From Pseudoclavibacter chungangensis (GTDB taxonomy: Bacteria; Actinomycetota; Actinomycetes; Actinomycetales; Microbacteriaceae): a DNA stretch of 64,000 nucleotides. Made by a program: the position numbers and the translations under genes. The DNA lies in assembly GCF_013410545.1 (NCBI RefSeq), contig NZ_JACCFV010000001.1, forward strand, positions 2,790,001 through 2,854,000, written 5' to 3'. Positions 25,236-33,916 of this stretch are shown here, piece by piece (within the stretch, counting starts at the first letter, position 1; every line of letters begins with the position of its first letter). The notes below the pieces were generated by a model. The model saw only the letters and a program-made list of their open reading frames with translations. It was not told where the DNA came from and searched no databases.

Positions 25236-25889
25236 ATGACGCCCCGACCCCAGACCGTCCTGTTCCTGCACGGCCTCGGTGCCAGGCCGTCGTCGTGGTC
25301 GCACCAGATCGCGAACCTGCTCGAGGGATTCACCGGCGTCGCGCCGACGATCGCCGGGCTCGCACCGGGCGGTGACGACACCCCGACGTTCACGCTCGAG
25401 GCGGCGAGCGACGCCGTCCGGGACGAACTCGATCGGCTCGGCGTCGAGCGGGCGCACGTGTGCGGGCTCTCGCTCGGCGCGATGGTCGCGACACGATTCG
25501 CGATCGACCACCCGGCACGCGTCGCCTCGCTCGTCCTCTCGGCGGGACAGGTCCACCCGAACCGGGCCCTCATGCGCGTCCAGCGCCTCGTCATGGGCGT
25601 CCTCCCCGAGCGGGTCGTCGCGCAGCCGGGCCTCGATCGAGCACGGGTCCTCGCCGTCGTGGATGCGGCCGCCGCCGCCGACTTCCGCACCGAACTCGGC
25701 GACATCACCGCGCGCACGCTCGTCGTGTGCGGCGAACGCGATCGACCCAACCTGCCCGCGGCGCGCGAACTCGCGGCGGGCATCGCGAACGCATCGCTCG
25801 AGATCCTGTCGGGCGGACGACACGAACTCAACACGGCGTCGCCGACCGAGTTCTCGAACCTTCTCAACCGGTTCCTCCTCGGCCACTGA
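25236..25889 (+). CDS. Alpha/beta-fold hydrolase
   Basis: A 217-aa serine hydrolase of the alpha/beta type. The oxyanion-hole segment FLHGLGARPSSW is at residues 10-21, the nucleophile elbow is GLSLGAM, the acid is the Asp in GERDRPN, and the catalytic His is in GGRHELN. The cap between the elbow and the acid is short. The substrate is not identifiable; pimeloyl-ester and 3-oxoadipate enol-lactone hydrolases share this overall shape. The gene is monocistronic, with its own leaderless promoter, and converges with the sugar-porter gene. Palindrome copy 4 lies between the two stops. Confidence 0.85.
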   Translation: MTPRPQTVLFLHGLGARPSSWSHQIANLLEGFTGVAPTIAGLAPGGDDTPTFTLEAASDAVRDELDRLGVERAHVCGLSLGAMVATRFAIDHPARVASLVLSAGQVHPNRALMRVQRLVMGVLPERVVAQPGLDRARVLAVVDAAAAADFRTELGDITARTLVVCGERDRPNLPAARELAAGIANASLEILSGGRHELNTASPTEFSNLLNRFLLGH

Positions 25890-25931
25890 GCTGCGTGCCG
25901 GACCACGGGCGCACCCAGGGCGCCCCCACGC

Positions 25932-25994
25932 CGTGTTCCGGGCGAAAACCGGGGTTCGGGGCCAGCCGGAAGCCCGGTTCTCGCCCGGAACACG
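25932..25994. repeat. Dispersed long palindrome, copy 4 (between convergent genes)
   Basis: 63-bp inverted repeat, outer arms cgtgttccgggcga and tcgcccggaacacg, with a few internal mismatches. It lies between two convergent stops, so it could terminate transcription in both directions. Confidence 0.8.
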
Positions 25995-26026
25995 CCGGAG
26001 CTACCCCGTCGCGGCCCGCGGACCCG

Positions 26027-27439
26027 TCAATCGTCCATGTCCTCCAGCGCCTTGCCCTTCGTCTCGGTGATGAACCGCCACACGAACAGCACCGCGACGA
26101 ACGCGAAGAGCGTGTAGACGCCGTAGGCGACCCCGAGTCCGATCGACGAGAGCACGGGGAACGTCGTCGAGATGACGAAGTTCGCGATCCACTGCGCCGC
26201 CGCCGCGACGGAGAGCGCGATCGCTCGGATGCGGTTGCTGAACATCTCCCCCAGCAGCACCCACACGACGGGCCCCCACGAGCATCCGAAGAACACGACG
26301 AACAGATTCGCCGCGACGAGGGCGATCGGCCCCGCCGCCCCCTCGAGCATCGGCTGACCGCCGACGATCGGTGCCGTCGCGAACACGACCGCGAGCGTCC
26401 CGAGACTCACGAACTGCCCGATCGCCCCGACGAAAAGGAGCGGCTTGCGCCCGACCCGGTCGACGAGCATGATCGCGACGATCGTCGTCACGATGTTCGT
26501 GACCGACGTGATGACGGTGATGACGAGCGAGTCCTGCTCGCTGAAACCGACCGCCTGCCACAGCACCGACGAGTAGTAGAAGATCACGTTGATGCCCGTG
26601 AACTGCTGCAGGATCGACAGCGCGATCCCGATCCACACGATCGGCAGCAGCCCGCCCGACGGGGCACGCAGCACGTCGAGCTTCGGGCGCTCGAGCTGCC
26701 CACGGTAGGTGACCTGGATCGACGCGGTCGTGACCTCGATGTCACCACCGACGAATCGGCGCAGCACCTCCTTCGCCTCGTCGGTCCGTCCCTTCGACAC
26801 GAGGAAGCGCGGGGATTCGGGGATCGTGAGCGCGAGCACGCCGTACAGCACGGCCGGCACGACCTCGGACACGAACATCCACCGCCAGGCCTCGAGGCCG
26901 AGGAGCCACGGCGCCGACGCGCTGCCCGCGAGCGCGACGATGCCGAAGTCGACGAGCAGCGCGACGAAGATGCCCGACACGATCGCGAGCTGCTGCAGCG
27001 ACCCGAGGCGACCGCGCAGGTGCGGTGGCGACACCTCGGCGATGTAGGCCGGGGCGATGACGGATGCTGCGCCGACGCCGAGGCCCCCGACGATGCGCCA
27101 GACCGAGAGGTCCCAGACGGAGAACGCGAGCCCGCAGCCGATGGAGCTGACGACGAACAGGACGGCAGCGATGAGCATGACGCGGATGCGCCCGTACCGG
27201 TCGGCGACCCGCCCCGCGTACCAGGCGCCGACGGCGCAGCCGAGCAGGGCGGACGCCACCGTGAATCCGAGCACGACGCCATCGACGCCGAACCGGCTGC
27301 CGATGGCGCCCACGGCTCCGTTGATGACGGCCGTGTCGTAGCCGAACAGGAAGCCGCCGAGCGCGGCCGTCGCGGCGACGAGGACGATGCGGCCCGTCGG
27401 GACGTCCGAGGTCGGCGCGGGTGTTGCGTGCAAGTTCAT
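26027..27439 (-). CDS. Sugar-porter family MFS transporter
   Basis: A 470-aa, 12-segment transporter of the SP family (GLUT/XylE/AraE relatives). Motifs in order: GGFLFGYDTAVINGA in helix 1, the loop DRYGRIRVM, PESPRFLVSKGR after helix 6, QQFTGINVIFYYSS in helix 7, VDRVGRKPL, and ETKGKALE at the end. These mark a proton-coupled hexose, pentose or polyol importer; the actual sugar is not evident. The ATG at 27439 has AAGGAG at the right distance, so I prefer it over the frame's earlier ATG at 27463. No sugar kinase or isomerase is adjacent, so its substrate pathway is elsewhere. Confidence 0.9.
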   Translation of the reverse strand: MNLHATPAPTSDVPTGRIVLVAATAALGGFLFGYDTAVINGAVGAIGSRFGVDGVVLGFTVASALLGCAVGAWYAGRVADRYGRIRVMLIAAVLFVVSSIGCGLAFSVWDLSVWRIVGGLGVGAASVIAPAYIAEVSPPHLRGRLGSLQQLAIVSGIFVALLVDFGIVALAGSASAPWLLGLEAWRWMFVSEVVPAVLYGVLALTIPESPRFLVSKGRTDEAKEVLRRFVGGDIEVTTASIQVTYRGQLERPKLDVLRAPSGGLLPIVWIGIALSILQQFTGINVIFYYSSVLWQAVGFSEQDSLVITVITSVTNIVTTIVAIMLVDRVGRKPLLFVGAIGQFVSLGTLAVVFATAPIVGGQPMLEGAAGPIALVAANLFVVFFGCSWGPVVWVLLGEMFSNRIRAIALSVAAAAQWIANFVISTTFPVLSSIGLGVAYGVYTLFAFVAVLFVWRFITETKGKALEDMDD

Positions 27440-27563
27440 GGGGTCTCCTTCGCCCTCATTCACCGGGCATCACGCGGTCCGACATTATGGGCCGCCCGCA
27501 CACCGCGAAGCAACGGCGAGCGCGTCGACCCGACGACTTCTCAGGCACTCCCCCGCACGAATA

Positions 27564-27614
27564 CCGGGTGCTTCTCGGGGTTCCGGGTGCCCCGGAACCC
27601 CGAGAACCACCCGG
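27564..27614. repeat. Dispersed long palindrome, copy 5 (between divergent genes)
   Basis: Two 23-bp arms, ccgggtgcttctcggggttc and its complement with one mismatch, separated by 5 nt. Unlike the other copies it lies between divergent genes, upstream of both, so it cannot be a simple terminator for either. Confidence 0.8.
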
Positions 27615-27702
27615 AACTCCGCCTGCGTCCGGGGCGACGGGTGGGGGTGGGTGCCGCGGGCGGCGGGGCTTGGGGGCTTGTGGGCGGCTCGACCGTCGCG
27701 GT

Positions 27703-27721
27703 TATAATGCAAGTGCATTAT
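27703..27721. promoter_or_regulatory. Promoter and palindromic operator of the tetR-acyltransferase operon
   Basis: TATAAT (27703-27708), a consensus -10 element rare in this G+C-rich DNA, is embedded in the perfect palindrome ATAATGCA-AG-TGCATTAT (27704-27721). The downstream GTG start at 27739 has AAGGACGG as ribosome-binding site. A repressor at this dyad would cover the -10 and start site, so autoregulation by the TetR protein is likely. Confidence 0.75.
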
Positions 27722-27738
27722 TAAGGACGGAGCGCATC

Positions 27739-28350
27739 GTGCCGAAGGTCATCGATCACGAACAACGCAAACGGGAGCTCGCCCACGCGGTCGTCGCCGT
27801 CGCGAGCGAGCACGGCCTCCATGCCGCGACGCTGCGGGCGGTGGCGGAGCGGAGCGGGCACTCGATGGGCAGCGTCCAGCACTCCTTCCCCACCCGTGAC
27901 GACATGCTGCATTTCGTGCTGCGCTACGTGCAGGAGCGTCGCGGGGAGCGCATCCGCGACGCCGTCTCCGCCCTGCGGAACCCGACGCCGTTCCGGGTGA
28001 TCGAGGAGATCGTCGACGCCGTCATGAGCGACGATGCCACCAACCTCAGGTTCGAACGCGTCCGCGGGATGTTTCTCGCCGCGGCCCTGCACGACCCGGC
28101 CACTGCCGAACTCCTCCGCGGCGGCCCGGGGCTCGTCGTCTCGATGCTGACCGGCCTCCTCGACGGGGCGCGCGCCCAGGGCGTCGTTCGGCCGGACGTT
28201 GACCCGCGGATCGCGGCCGAGACCCTGTGGACGCTGCTCGACGCCGTGCCGAGCACGGTGCTCCTGGGGCAGCGCACACACGCCGATGCCCGTCGCCTGC
28301 TGGCCGGGGCGCTCGATGCCCTTCGAGTGGACGGGACGACGCCCGCATGA
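27739..28350 (+). CDS. TetR-family transcriptional repressor
   Basis: A 203-aa regulator. The N-terminal helix-turn-helix runs over about residues 8-55, with HGLHAATLRAVAERSGHSMG as its core and VQHSFPTRDDML as the recognition-helix end, close to the BetI/TetR pattern. The C-terminal ligand domain contains VVSMLTGLLDGARAQGVVRP and matches the TetR_C_6/BetI-like type. The GTG start follows AAGGACGG by 8 nt. Its stop overlaps the start of the acyltransferase gene (ATGA), so it is the first gene of a two-gene operon and probably controls that operon through the palindrome over its own -10 element. The ligand is unknown. Confidence 0.9.
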   Translation: MPKVIDHEQRKRELAHAVVAVASEHGLHAATLRAVAERSGHSMGSVQHSFPTRDDMLHFVLRYVQERRGERIRDAVSALRNPTPFRVIEEIVDAVMSDDATNLRFERVRGMFLAAALHDPATAELLRGGPGLVVSMLTGLLDGARAQGVVRPDVDPRIAAETLWTLLDAVPSTVLLGQRTHADARRLLAGALDALRVDGTTPA

Positions 28351-29543
28351 GCGAACACCCGGTCCCTCCCGGGGCGACCGCGCCGAGCACGGTCCGAACG
28401 TCGCGGATCCACGGACTCGACGCCGTGCGCGCTGGAGCGCTGCTCCTCGGTATCCTGCTGCACGCCCTCATGCCGTTCACGATCGGCATGCCCTGGCTCG
28501 TCTCCGACACGACGCAGGCGACGTGGCCGCTCGCCGTGATCTCGATCATCCACCTGTTCCGCATGTCGCTGTTCCTCGTCATCGCGGGCTACTTCGCGAA
28601 CCGCTCGCGTGCCAGGCACGGGACCCGTGCCTTCCTGCGCGATCGCGGGCTCCGTGTGACGCTGCCGCCGTTCGTGTTCTGGCCGGTCGCCGTGCTCCCG
28701 CTCGGGCTCATCGCACAGGCGCACGCGGATGCGACCGGGGCGTCACTCGTCCGGCCCGCGCACGACGGCGGGCTCCTCGCGGCCTTCGACCTCGGCCATC
28801 TCTGGTTCCTGTGGGTGTTGACGCAGTGCATCCTCGTCGCCGTCGTCGCGCGCGCGATCCTCGTGCGCGTCGCTCCGCGGTGGAGCGCACGCGCCGCGGC
28901 ACGGTGTACTCGAGTGCTGACGTCACCCTGGGGTGTGCTCGTCGCCGCGCTCCCGTCCGTCGCGACGCTGCTCGTCCAGGGGGATCCCTCGGGCGTCGTC
29001 GCCCCGTCGACGCTCGTTCCCGATCCGGTGGCGCTGTGCAGCTACCTCGGCGCGTTCGTGGTCGGCTGGCTGCTCGCGAGTGACGGCCGTGCGCTGGAAC
29101 GGCTCGCGACGTACACATGGCAGAACGTCGCCGTGGCCCTCGTCGCACTGCCCACGGCGCTCGTCGTGACGGGTGTCGTCGGTGACGTCGGAGTCCTGCC
29201 CGTGTACGTCTGGGCCCCGGTCTGCGCGATCGCGGCATGGGCGACGGTGTACGCGCTCATCGGTGGCGCCGTCCGGTTCCTGCGACGCGAGCGTCGGTGG
29301 ATCCGTCTGCTCGCGGACGCGTCCTACTGGATGTACCTCATGCACCTCGTCGTGCTCGTCGGTCTCGAGGCGTTCGTCGCCGATCTGCCGCTCCCCCTCG
29401 GCGTGAAGCTGCTCGGCACGCTCACCGTCACGACGGTCGTGCTCCTCGCGACGTACCGGTGGCTCGTCCGCCCGACGTGGATCGGCCGATGGCTGAACGG
29501 AACGGGCGCCCGGTCACGACATCGCGACCGAGCGCACAGATGA
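28347..29543 (+). CDS. Acyltransferase-3 family membrane protein
   Basis: A 398-aa integral membrane protein with about ten hydrophobic segments. It begins with RIHGLDAVRAGALLLGILLH, the usual RxxxLDxxRxxAx4V-like first helix of acyltransferase family 3 (OafA, OpgC/MdoC), in which an Asp/Arg/His cluster transfers acyl groups to sugars, peptidoglycan or antibiotics. FRMSLFLVIAGYFANRS and LGHLWFLWVLTQ are further family blocks. The closest general type is the glucan-biosynthesis protein C (MdoC/OpgC) group. The substrate is unknown. Coupling to a TetR gene suggests induction by a small molecule, perhaps an envelope-active compound. Its stop codon lies inside the left arm of palindrome copy 6. 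Confidence 0.85.
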   Translation: MSEHPVPPGATAPSTVRTSRIHGLDAVRAGALLLGILLHALMPFTIGMPWLVSDTTQATWPLAVISIIHLFRMSLFLVIAGYFANRSRARHGTRAFLRDRGLRVTLPPFVFWPVAVLPLGLIAQAHADATGASLVRPAHDGGLLAAFDLGHLWFLWVLTQCILVAVVARAILVRVAPRWSARAAARCTRVLTSPWGVLVAALPSVATLLVQGDPSGVVAPSTLVPDPVALCSYLGAFVVGWLLASDGRALERLATYTWQNVAVALVALPTALVVTGVVGDVGVLPVYVWAPVCAIAAWATVYALIGGAVRFLRRERRWIRLLADASYWMYLMHLVVLVGLEAFVADLPLPLGVKLLGTLTVTTVVLLATYRWLVRPTWIGRWLNGTGARSRHRDRAHR

Positions 29544-29604
29544 ATACCGGGTGGTTTTCGGGGTTCCGGGGCAACCGGAACCCCGAAAACCACCCGGTAT
29601 TCAT
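29540..29604. repeat. Dispersed long palindrome, copy 6 (30-bp perfect arms)
   Basis: The longest member: 29540-29569 pairs perfectly with 29575-29604 around ggcaa. The left arm begins at the acyltransferase stop codon, and the right arm ends 28 bp before the SBP stop, so it can terminate both convergent genes. Confidence 0.88.
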
Positions 29605-29632
29605 GGGCTGATTCGGGAGAGGTGAGGCGCGC

Positions 29633-31243
29633 TCAGCCCTTCTTCACGTTCACGAGCAGGTCGAGGCGCGAGTCGGCACCGAGCTGGATGCCCGTCACGC
29701 CCGAGCCGACGCCCACGACGGTCGTGAGCTCGTGCACCGGCACGAAGTGGTGCCCCGCGATGAGCTCCTCCTGGATCGTCTTCAGCTCGGCCGTGCGCGC
29801 GGCCGGGTCACCGATCGTGGCCTGGTCGATGAGCTGTTGGTTGAGGGCGGGGTCGCTCACGGGCCAGTTCGTCGTGCCGACGTCACTGAAGTCGAGACGG
29901 AGCACATCGGCGTCGACCGAGGAGAGGTTGCGCCACGCGATCTCGTACTCGCCCGAGGTGATCGACTCCTGGAACTCCGGCACCGTGCCGCTGATCTGCT
30001 CCGAACCGATGCCGACGGCCTGGAGCTGCTGCTGGAGCAGCGCGATGCTGTCGGCGTTCGGGCCAAAGTTGTTGATGTACGTGATGCGGAAGGTGAGCTT
30101 CTGCCCGTCCTTCTCGCGGATCCCGTCCGCGCCCTTCGTCCAGCCCGCGGCGTCGAGGAGCGACTCGGCCTTGGCGGTGTCGGTCTTCGGGAGCGTCGCG
30201 CTCAGGTCGGCGTAGTCGGAGGTCGACTGCGAGAGCACGCCCGTGGCGACCGCGAAGTGGTCGTTGAGCGCACCGTCGCGGATCTGCTGCGGGTCGACCG
30301 CGTACGCGACGGCCTCGCGCACGGCCTCGTCCGCGATGATCGGGTTCTTCTCGTTGAAGTAGACGCCGAACACGGTGCCGGGGTTCGGCCGCTCGACGAT
30401 CTCGGCGCTCGCCTGCACGGTCTCGATGTCGTTCGGGGCGATGCCGCCGGCGACGTCGATCTGTCCGCTCGTGAGCCCACCCGTGCGGTTGCCCGCCTCG
30501 GGGATCACGTTGAACTCGACGGCGTCGAGCGATGCGGCCCCCGTGTTGCCGAACGCGGCGGGCGCCCAGGCGTACTCGGCGCGCTTCGTGAGCTTCGTCG
30601 ACTGGTCCTTCGTGTACGACTCGAGCACGAACGGGCCGGAGCCCGAGATGTTCGTGCCGCCGCTGCGCTCGCCGAACGGCACCTCGATCGAGGCGTCGGA
30701 GACGAGCCCGAGCGTCGCGGTCGAGGCCTGCGCGAGGAATGCCGCGTTGGGCGTGGAGAACGTGACGACGGCCGTCCGGTCGTCCCTCACCTCGGTGCCC
30801 TCGTAGGTGGCGAGGTAGGCGACCGCCGACGACTCGGCACCGGCCGCCTTGATGTCGTCGAAGTTCAGCTTGACGGTGTTGGCGGTGAGCTTGGTGCCGT
30901 CCGAGAAGGTGACGTCGTCGCGGAGCGTGAACGTGTACTGCGTCGCGTCCTCGTTCACCTCGAACGACTCGGCGAGCCAGGGCTCGGCCTCCTTCGTCTC
31001 GGGGTTGTAGTAGACGAGGGAGTCGTAGAGCTGGCGCGTCACGTACCACGTGTCGTTGCCGTTGCCGCCCTTCGCGCTCGGGCTGAAGTTGAGGGGGTCG
31101 TTGCCGATCGCGAACGTCAGCGTGCCGCCCCCCGCACCCTCACCGCCGGCGTCGCCGCCGCTCGCGCAGCCCGTGAGGGCGAGCACGAGGGCGAGGGCGC
31201 CCGCCGCGAGGGCGGCGCCGCGGGATCGATGTACTCGAGCCAT
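29633..31243 (-). CDS. ABC transporter substrate-binding lipoprotein (family 5, peptide/nickel type), module 1
   Basis: A 536-aa extracellular solute-binding protein of family 5 (OppA/DppA/NikA). The signal peptide ends with lipobox LTGC, so it is lipid-anchored. The family region WYVTRQLYDSLVYYNPETKE, then ESFEVNEDATQYTFTLRDDV and FSDGTKLTANTVKLNFDD, gives the standard fold. It captures the substrate for the DppB-DppC-ATPase complex encoded upstream on the same strand. Family 5 binders handle peptides, nickel or metal chelates, opines and other small organics. The five flavin monooxygenase genes nearby argue against simple peptides. It is the last gene of the module, 97 nt after the ATPase gene, and is followed by palindrome copy 6. 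Confidence 0.92.
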   Translation of the reverse strand: MARVHRSRGAALAAGALALVLALTGCASGGDAGGEGAGGGTLTFAIGNDPLNFSPSAKGGNGNDTWYVTRQLYDSLVYYNPETKEAEPWLAESFEVNEDATQYTFTLRDDVTFSDGTKLTANTVKLNFDDIKAAGAESSAVAYLATYEGTEVRDDRTAVVTFSTPNAAFLAQASTATLGLVSDASIEVPFGERSGGTNISGSGPFVLESYTKDQSTKLTKRAEYAWAPAAFGNTGAASLDAVEFNVIPEAGNRTGGLTSGQIDVAGGIAPNDIETVQASAEIVERPNPGTVFGVYFNEKNPIIADEAVREAVAYAVDPQQIRDGALNDHFAVATGVLSQSTSDYADLSATLPKTDTAKAESLLDAAGWTKGADGIREKDGQKLTFRITYINNFGPNADSIALLQQQLQAVGIGSEQISGTVPEFQESITSGEYEIAWRNLSSVDADVLRLDFSDVGTTNWPVSDPALNQQLIDQATIGDPAARTAELKTIQEELIAGHHFVPVHELTTVVGVGSGVTGIQLGADSRLDLLVNVKKG

Positions 31244-31340
31244 CGGTGTCTCATTTCTCTTGTTGCTTGGATGCGACCGCGGCGCGAGCCGGGTGCCGGG
31301 GCGAGTGGATGTGGTCGGGGAGGGGATGACGACCGGGTGG

Positions 31341-32993
31341 TCAGCCGACGGCCTCGCGCTCCCGCCCGCCGCCGGGAATGGCGTCGAGCAGTTCGCGCGT
31401 GTACGCGGCGCTCGGGTGTTCGAAGAGCGCCTCGGTCGGCCCCTGCTCGACGACGCGACCGTTCCGCATGACGGTCACCTCGTGGGCGAGGTCGCGGACG
31501 ACGGCCAGGTCGTGGGAGATGAAGAGGTAGCTGATGCCCGTCTCGTGCTGGAGTTCGATGAGCAGGTCGAGGATCTGCGCCTGCACCGTCACGTCGAGTG
31601 CCGAGACGGGCTCGTCGAGGAGCAGGAACTCGGGTTCGAGCGACAGGGCGCGTGCGATCGCGACGCGCTGTCGCTGTCCGCCGCTCAGCTCGCCGGGCGA
31701 TCGGCGCAGGACCGTGGCCGGGAGCGCGACGCGGTCGATGAGCTCGGCGGCCTTCCGGGCGCGTCGGCGTCGGTCGTCGAGACCGAACGACGCGAGCGGC
31801 TCGGCGACGATCTGCGCGATCGACATGCGCGGGTTGAGCGCCGCATAGGGGTTCTGTTGGACGATCTGCACGCGGCGGCGCAGGTGCCGGAGTCGTTCGC
31901 CGCGCCACTCGGTGATGTCCTCGCCGCCGAGCAGCACACGGCCGGCGGTCGCCGCCTCAAGCCGCAGCGCGATGCGGCCCGTCGTGGTCTTCCCCGACCC
32001 GCTCTCCCCCACGAGCCCGGTCGTGTGCCCGCGGCGGACGGTGAGCGAGAGGTCGTCGACCGCCCGGAACGCGCCGCCGCCCGCACCGCGCGGGAGCGGG
32101 AACTCCTTCACGATGCCCTCGAGACGGAGCACCTCCGGCGCCTCGTCGACCTTCTCGAGTTCGACACCGTCGCGCGGTGCCGTGTGGGTCCGCCGAACGG
32201 CGTGGAGGCTCGGCGCGTCGTCGACGAGCTGCTGCGTGTAGGGGTGCTTCGGGGCACCGAGGACCTCGTCGGGGGTGCCCTGTTCGACGAGTTCGCCGTG
32301 CCGCAGCACGAGGATCCGGTCGGTGCGATCGGCGGCGACGCCGAGGTCGTGCGTGATGAACAGTTGCGCGAGGCCACCGGCCGCGACCTGCTCGTCGAGT
32401 CGGTCGAGGATGCGCTTCTGCACCGTCACGTCGAGCGCGCTCGTGGGCTCGTCGGCGATGAGCAGCGCGGGTGACGCGATGAGTGCGATCGCGATGAGCA
32501 CGCGCTGGCGCAGCCCGCCGGACAGCTCGTGCGGGTACTGCCCCGCGCGGAGCTCGGGGTCGTCGATGCCCGCATCGCGCAGCGCCTCGAGCACGCAGTC
32601 GTGGACGAGCCGCCGGTGCTCGAGACGGTGGAGCAGGAGGACCTCCGCGACCTGCTCACCGATGCGCTTGACAGGATTGAGCGACACGGTCGGGTCCTGC
32701 GGCACGTAGCCGATCTCGCGGCCGCGGACGTGTCGCAGCGCACGTGGCTTCGCGTCGAGGAGTTCGCGCCCCTGGAAGCGGATGCTGCCCGCGGTCGTCT
32801 CGAGCGAGCGGGCCTGGAGCCCGATGATGCGCGACGCGATCGTCGACTTGCCGGAGCCGGACTCGCCGACGAGCGCGACCCGCTCGCCCGGCGCGATCTG
32901 GAACGCGACGCCGCGTACGGCCTCGACGGTGCCGGAGCGTCCGCGGTAGGCGAGGCGGAGGTCCTCGACCTCGAGCAGCGGTGTCGTGGTCAT
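31341..32993 (-). CDS. Fused double ATPase of peptide-type ABC transporter (DppD-DppF fusion), module 1
   Basis: A 550-aa protein with two complete nucleotide-binding domains. Domain 1 has Walker A GESGSGKST, signature LSGGLRQR and Walker B LLIADEPTSALD. Domain 2 has GESGSGKTT, LSGGQRQR and FLLLDEPVSALD. Both are intact, so both sites can hydrolyse ATP. Each domain carries the Opp/Dpp-type C-terminal extension (HPYTQQLVDDAP; SAAYTRELLDAIPG), which is typical of the Opp/Dpp/Nik group. Fusion of DppD and DppF is common in actinomycetes. The ATG at 32993 overlaps the DppC stop (ATGA). Confidence 0.94.
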   Translation of the reverse strand: MTTTPLLEVEDLRLAYRGRSGTVEAVRGVAFQIAPGERVALVGESGSGKSTIASRIIGLQARSLETTAGSIRFQGRELLDAKPRALRHVRGREIGYVPQDPTVSLNPVKRIGEQVAEVLLLHRLEHRRLVHDCVLEALRDAGIDDPELRAGQYPHELSGGLRQRVLIAIALIASPALLIADEPTSALDVTVQKRILDRLDEQVAAGGLAQLFITHDLGVAADRTDRILVLRHGELVEQGTPDEVLGAPKHPYTQQLVDDAPSLHAVRRTHTAPRDGVELEKVDEAPEVLRLEGIVKEFPLPRGAGGGAFRAVDDLSLTVRRGHTTGLVGESGSGKTTTGRIALRLEAATAGRVLLGGEDITEWRGERLRHLRRRVQIVQQNPYAALNPRMSIAQIVAEPLASFGLDDRRRRARKAAELIDRVALPATVLRRSPGELSGGQRQRVAIARALSLEPEFLLLDEPVSALDVTVQAQILDLLIELQHETGISYLFISHDLAVVRDLAHEVTVMRNGRVVEQGPTEALFEHPSAAYTRELLDAIPGGGREREAVG

Positions 32994-33916
32994 CGCTCGC
33001 TCCGATCGTCGAGGGCGTTCGCGATGCGGTTCGCGGAGAGGACGGAGGCGGCGACGACGAGGCCCGGGAGGGTCGCGATCCAGCCCTGTCCGGCGAGGAA
33101 GTCGCGCCCCTGGGCGACGAGCGCGCCCCACTCGGGGGCCGGCGGCGTCGCGCCGTAGCCGAGGAAGCTGAGGGCGGAGATCGCGAGGATCGCGGAGCCG
33201 AACTCGAGCACGCCGAGCACGATGACGGGGCCGAGCGAGTTCGGGAGCACGTGACGGAACAGGATCCGTCCCGTGCGCGCGCCACCCGCGCGGGCCGCCT
33301 CGATGTAGGGCGATTGCTTGACCTTGAGCACCTCGGCGCGCATGACGCGCGAGATCGACGCGACGCTCGTGATCCCGACCGCGACGGCGACGTTGAGCGT
33401 CCCGAAGCCGAGCGCGACGATGACGGCGAGCGAGAGCAGCAGGGTCGGGATCGCGAGGAGGATGTCGGCGATGCGCATGAGCACGGCGTCGACGACACCG
33501 CCCGCGAAGCCAGACACGAGGCCGAGCACGGAGCCGACCGTGAGCCCGAGCGCGAGTGCGACGAGCACGGCCTGCACGGTGAGGCCCGCGCCGTAGACGG
33601 TGCGCGTGTAGATGTCGCGACCGAGCTGATCGGTGCCGAACCAGTGGTCGCCGCTCGGCGGCAGGAGCTTCTGCGCGATGTCCCCCGCGAGCGGGTCGCC
33701 CGCGGTGAGGAGGAACGGCGCGACGGCCGCGACGAGCACGAGCGCGAGCCAGAGCACGGCGAGTGCGACCGTGGGCGTGCCGAGCCACGAGGTGCGGAAC
33801 CGGCGCCACGGCCCGATCCGCTGCTCGCCCTCGCCCGTGGGGCCCGTCGAGTGCGTCCCCCGGTCGTCGGTGGGGGTCTCGGTGACCGTTTCCGCCGCGG
33901 CGTCGATGACCGTCAT
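32990..33916 (-). CDS. ABC transporter permease, DppC type, module 1
   Basis: A 308-aa inner-membrane permease of the BPD_transp_1 family. A hydrophilic N-terminus (~40 residues) precedes the first segment. HWFGTDQLGRDIYTRTVYGA is the typical OppC_N/DppC region, and the EAA coupling loop is EAARAGGARTGRILFRHVLP. Six membrane segments are expected. Overlaps (ATGA) with both neighbours show tight coupling with DppB and the ATPase. It forms the translocation channel with DppB. Confidence 0.93.
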   Translation of the reverse strand: MTVIDAAAETVTETPTDDRGTHSTGPTGEGEQRIGPWRRFRTSWLGTPTVALAVLWLALVLVAAVAPFLLTAGDPLAGDIAQKLLPPSGDHWFGTDQLGRDIYTRTVYGAGLTVQAVLVALALGLTVGSVLGLVSGFAGGVVDAVLMRIADILLAIPTLLLSLAVIVALGFGTLNVAVAVGITSVASISRVMRAEVLKVKQSPYIEAARAGGARTGRILFRHVLPNSLGPVIVLGVLEFGSAILAISALSFLGYGATPPAPEWGALVAQGRDFLAGQGWIATLPGLVVAASVLSANRIANALDDRSER

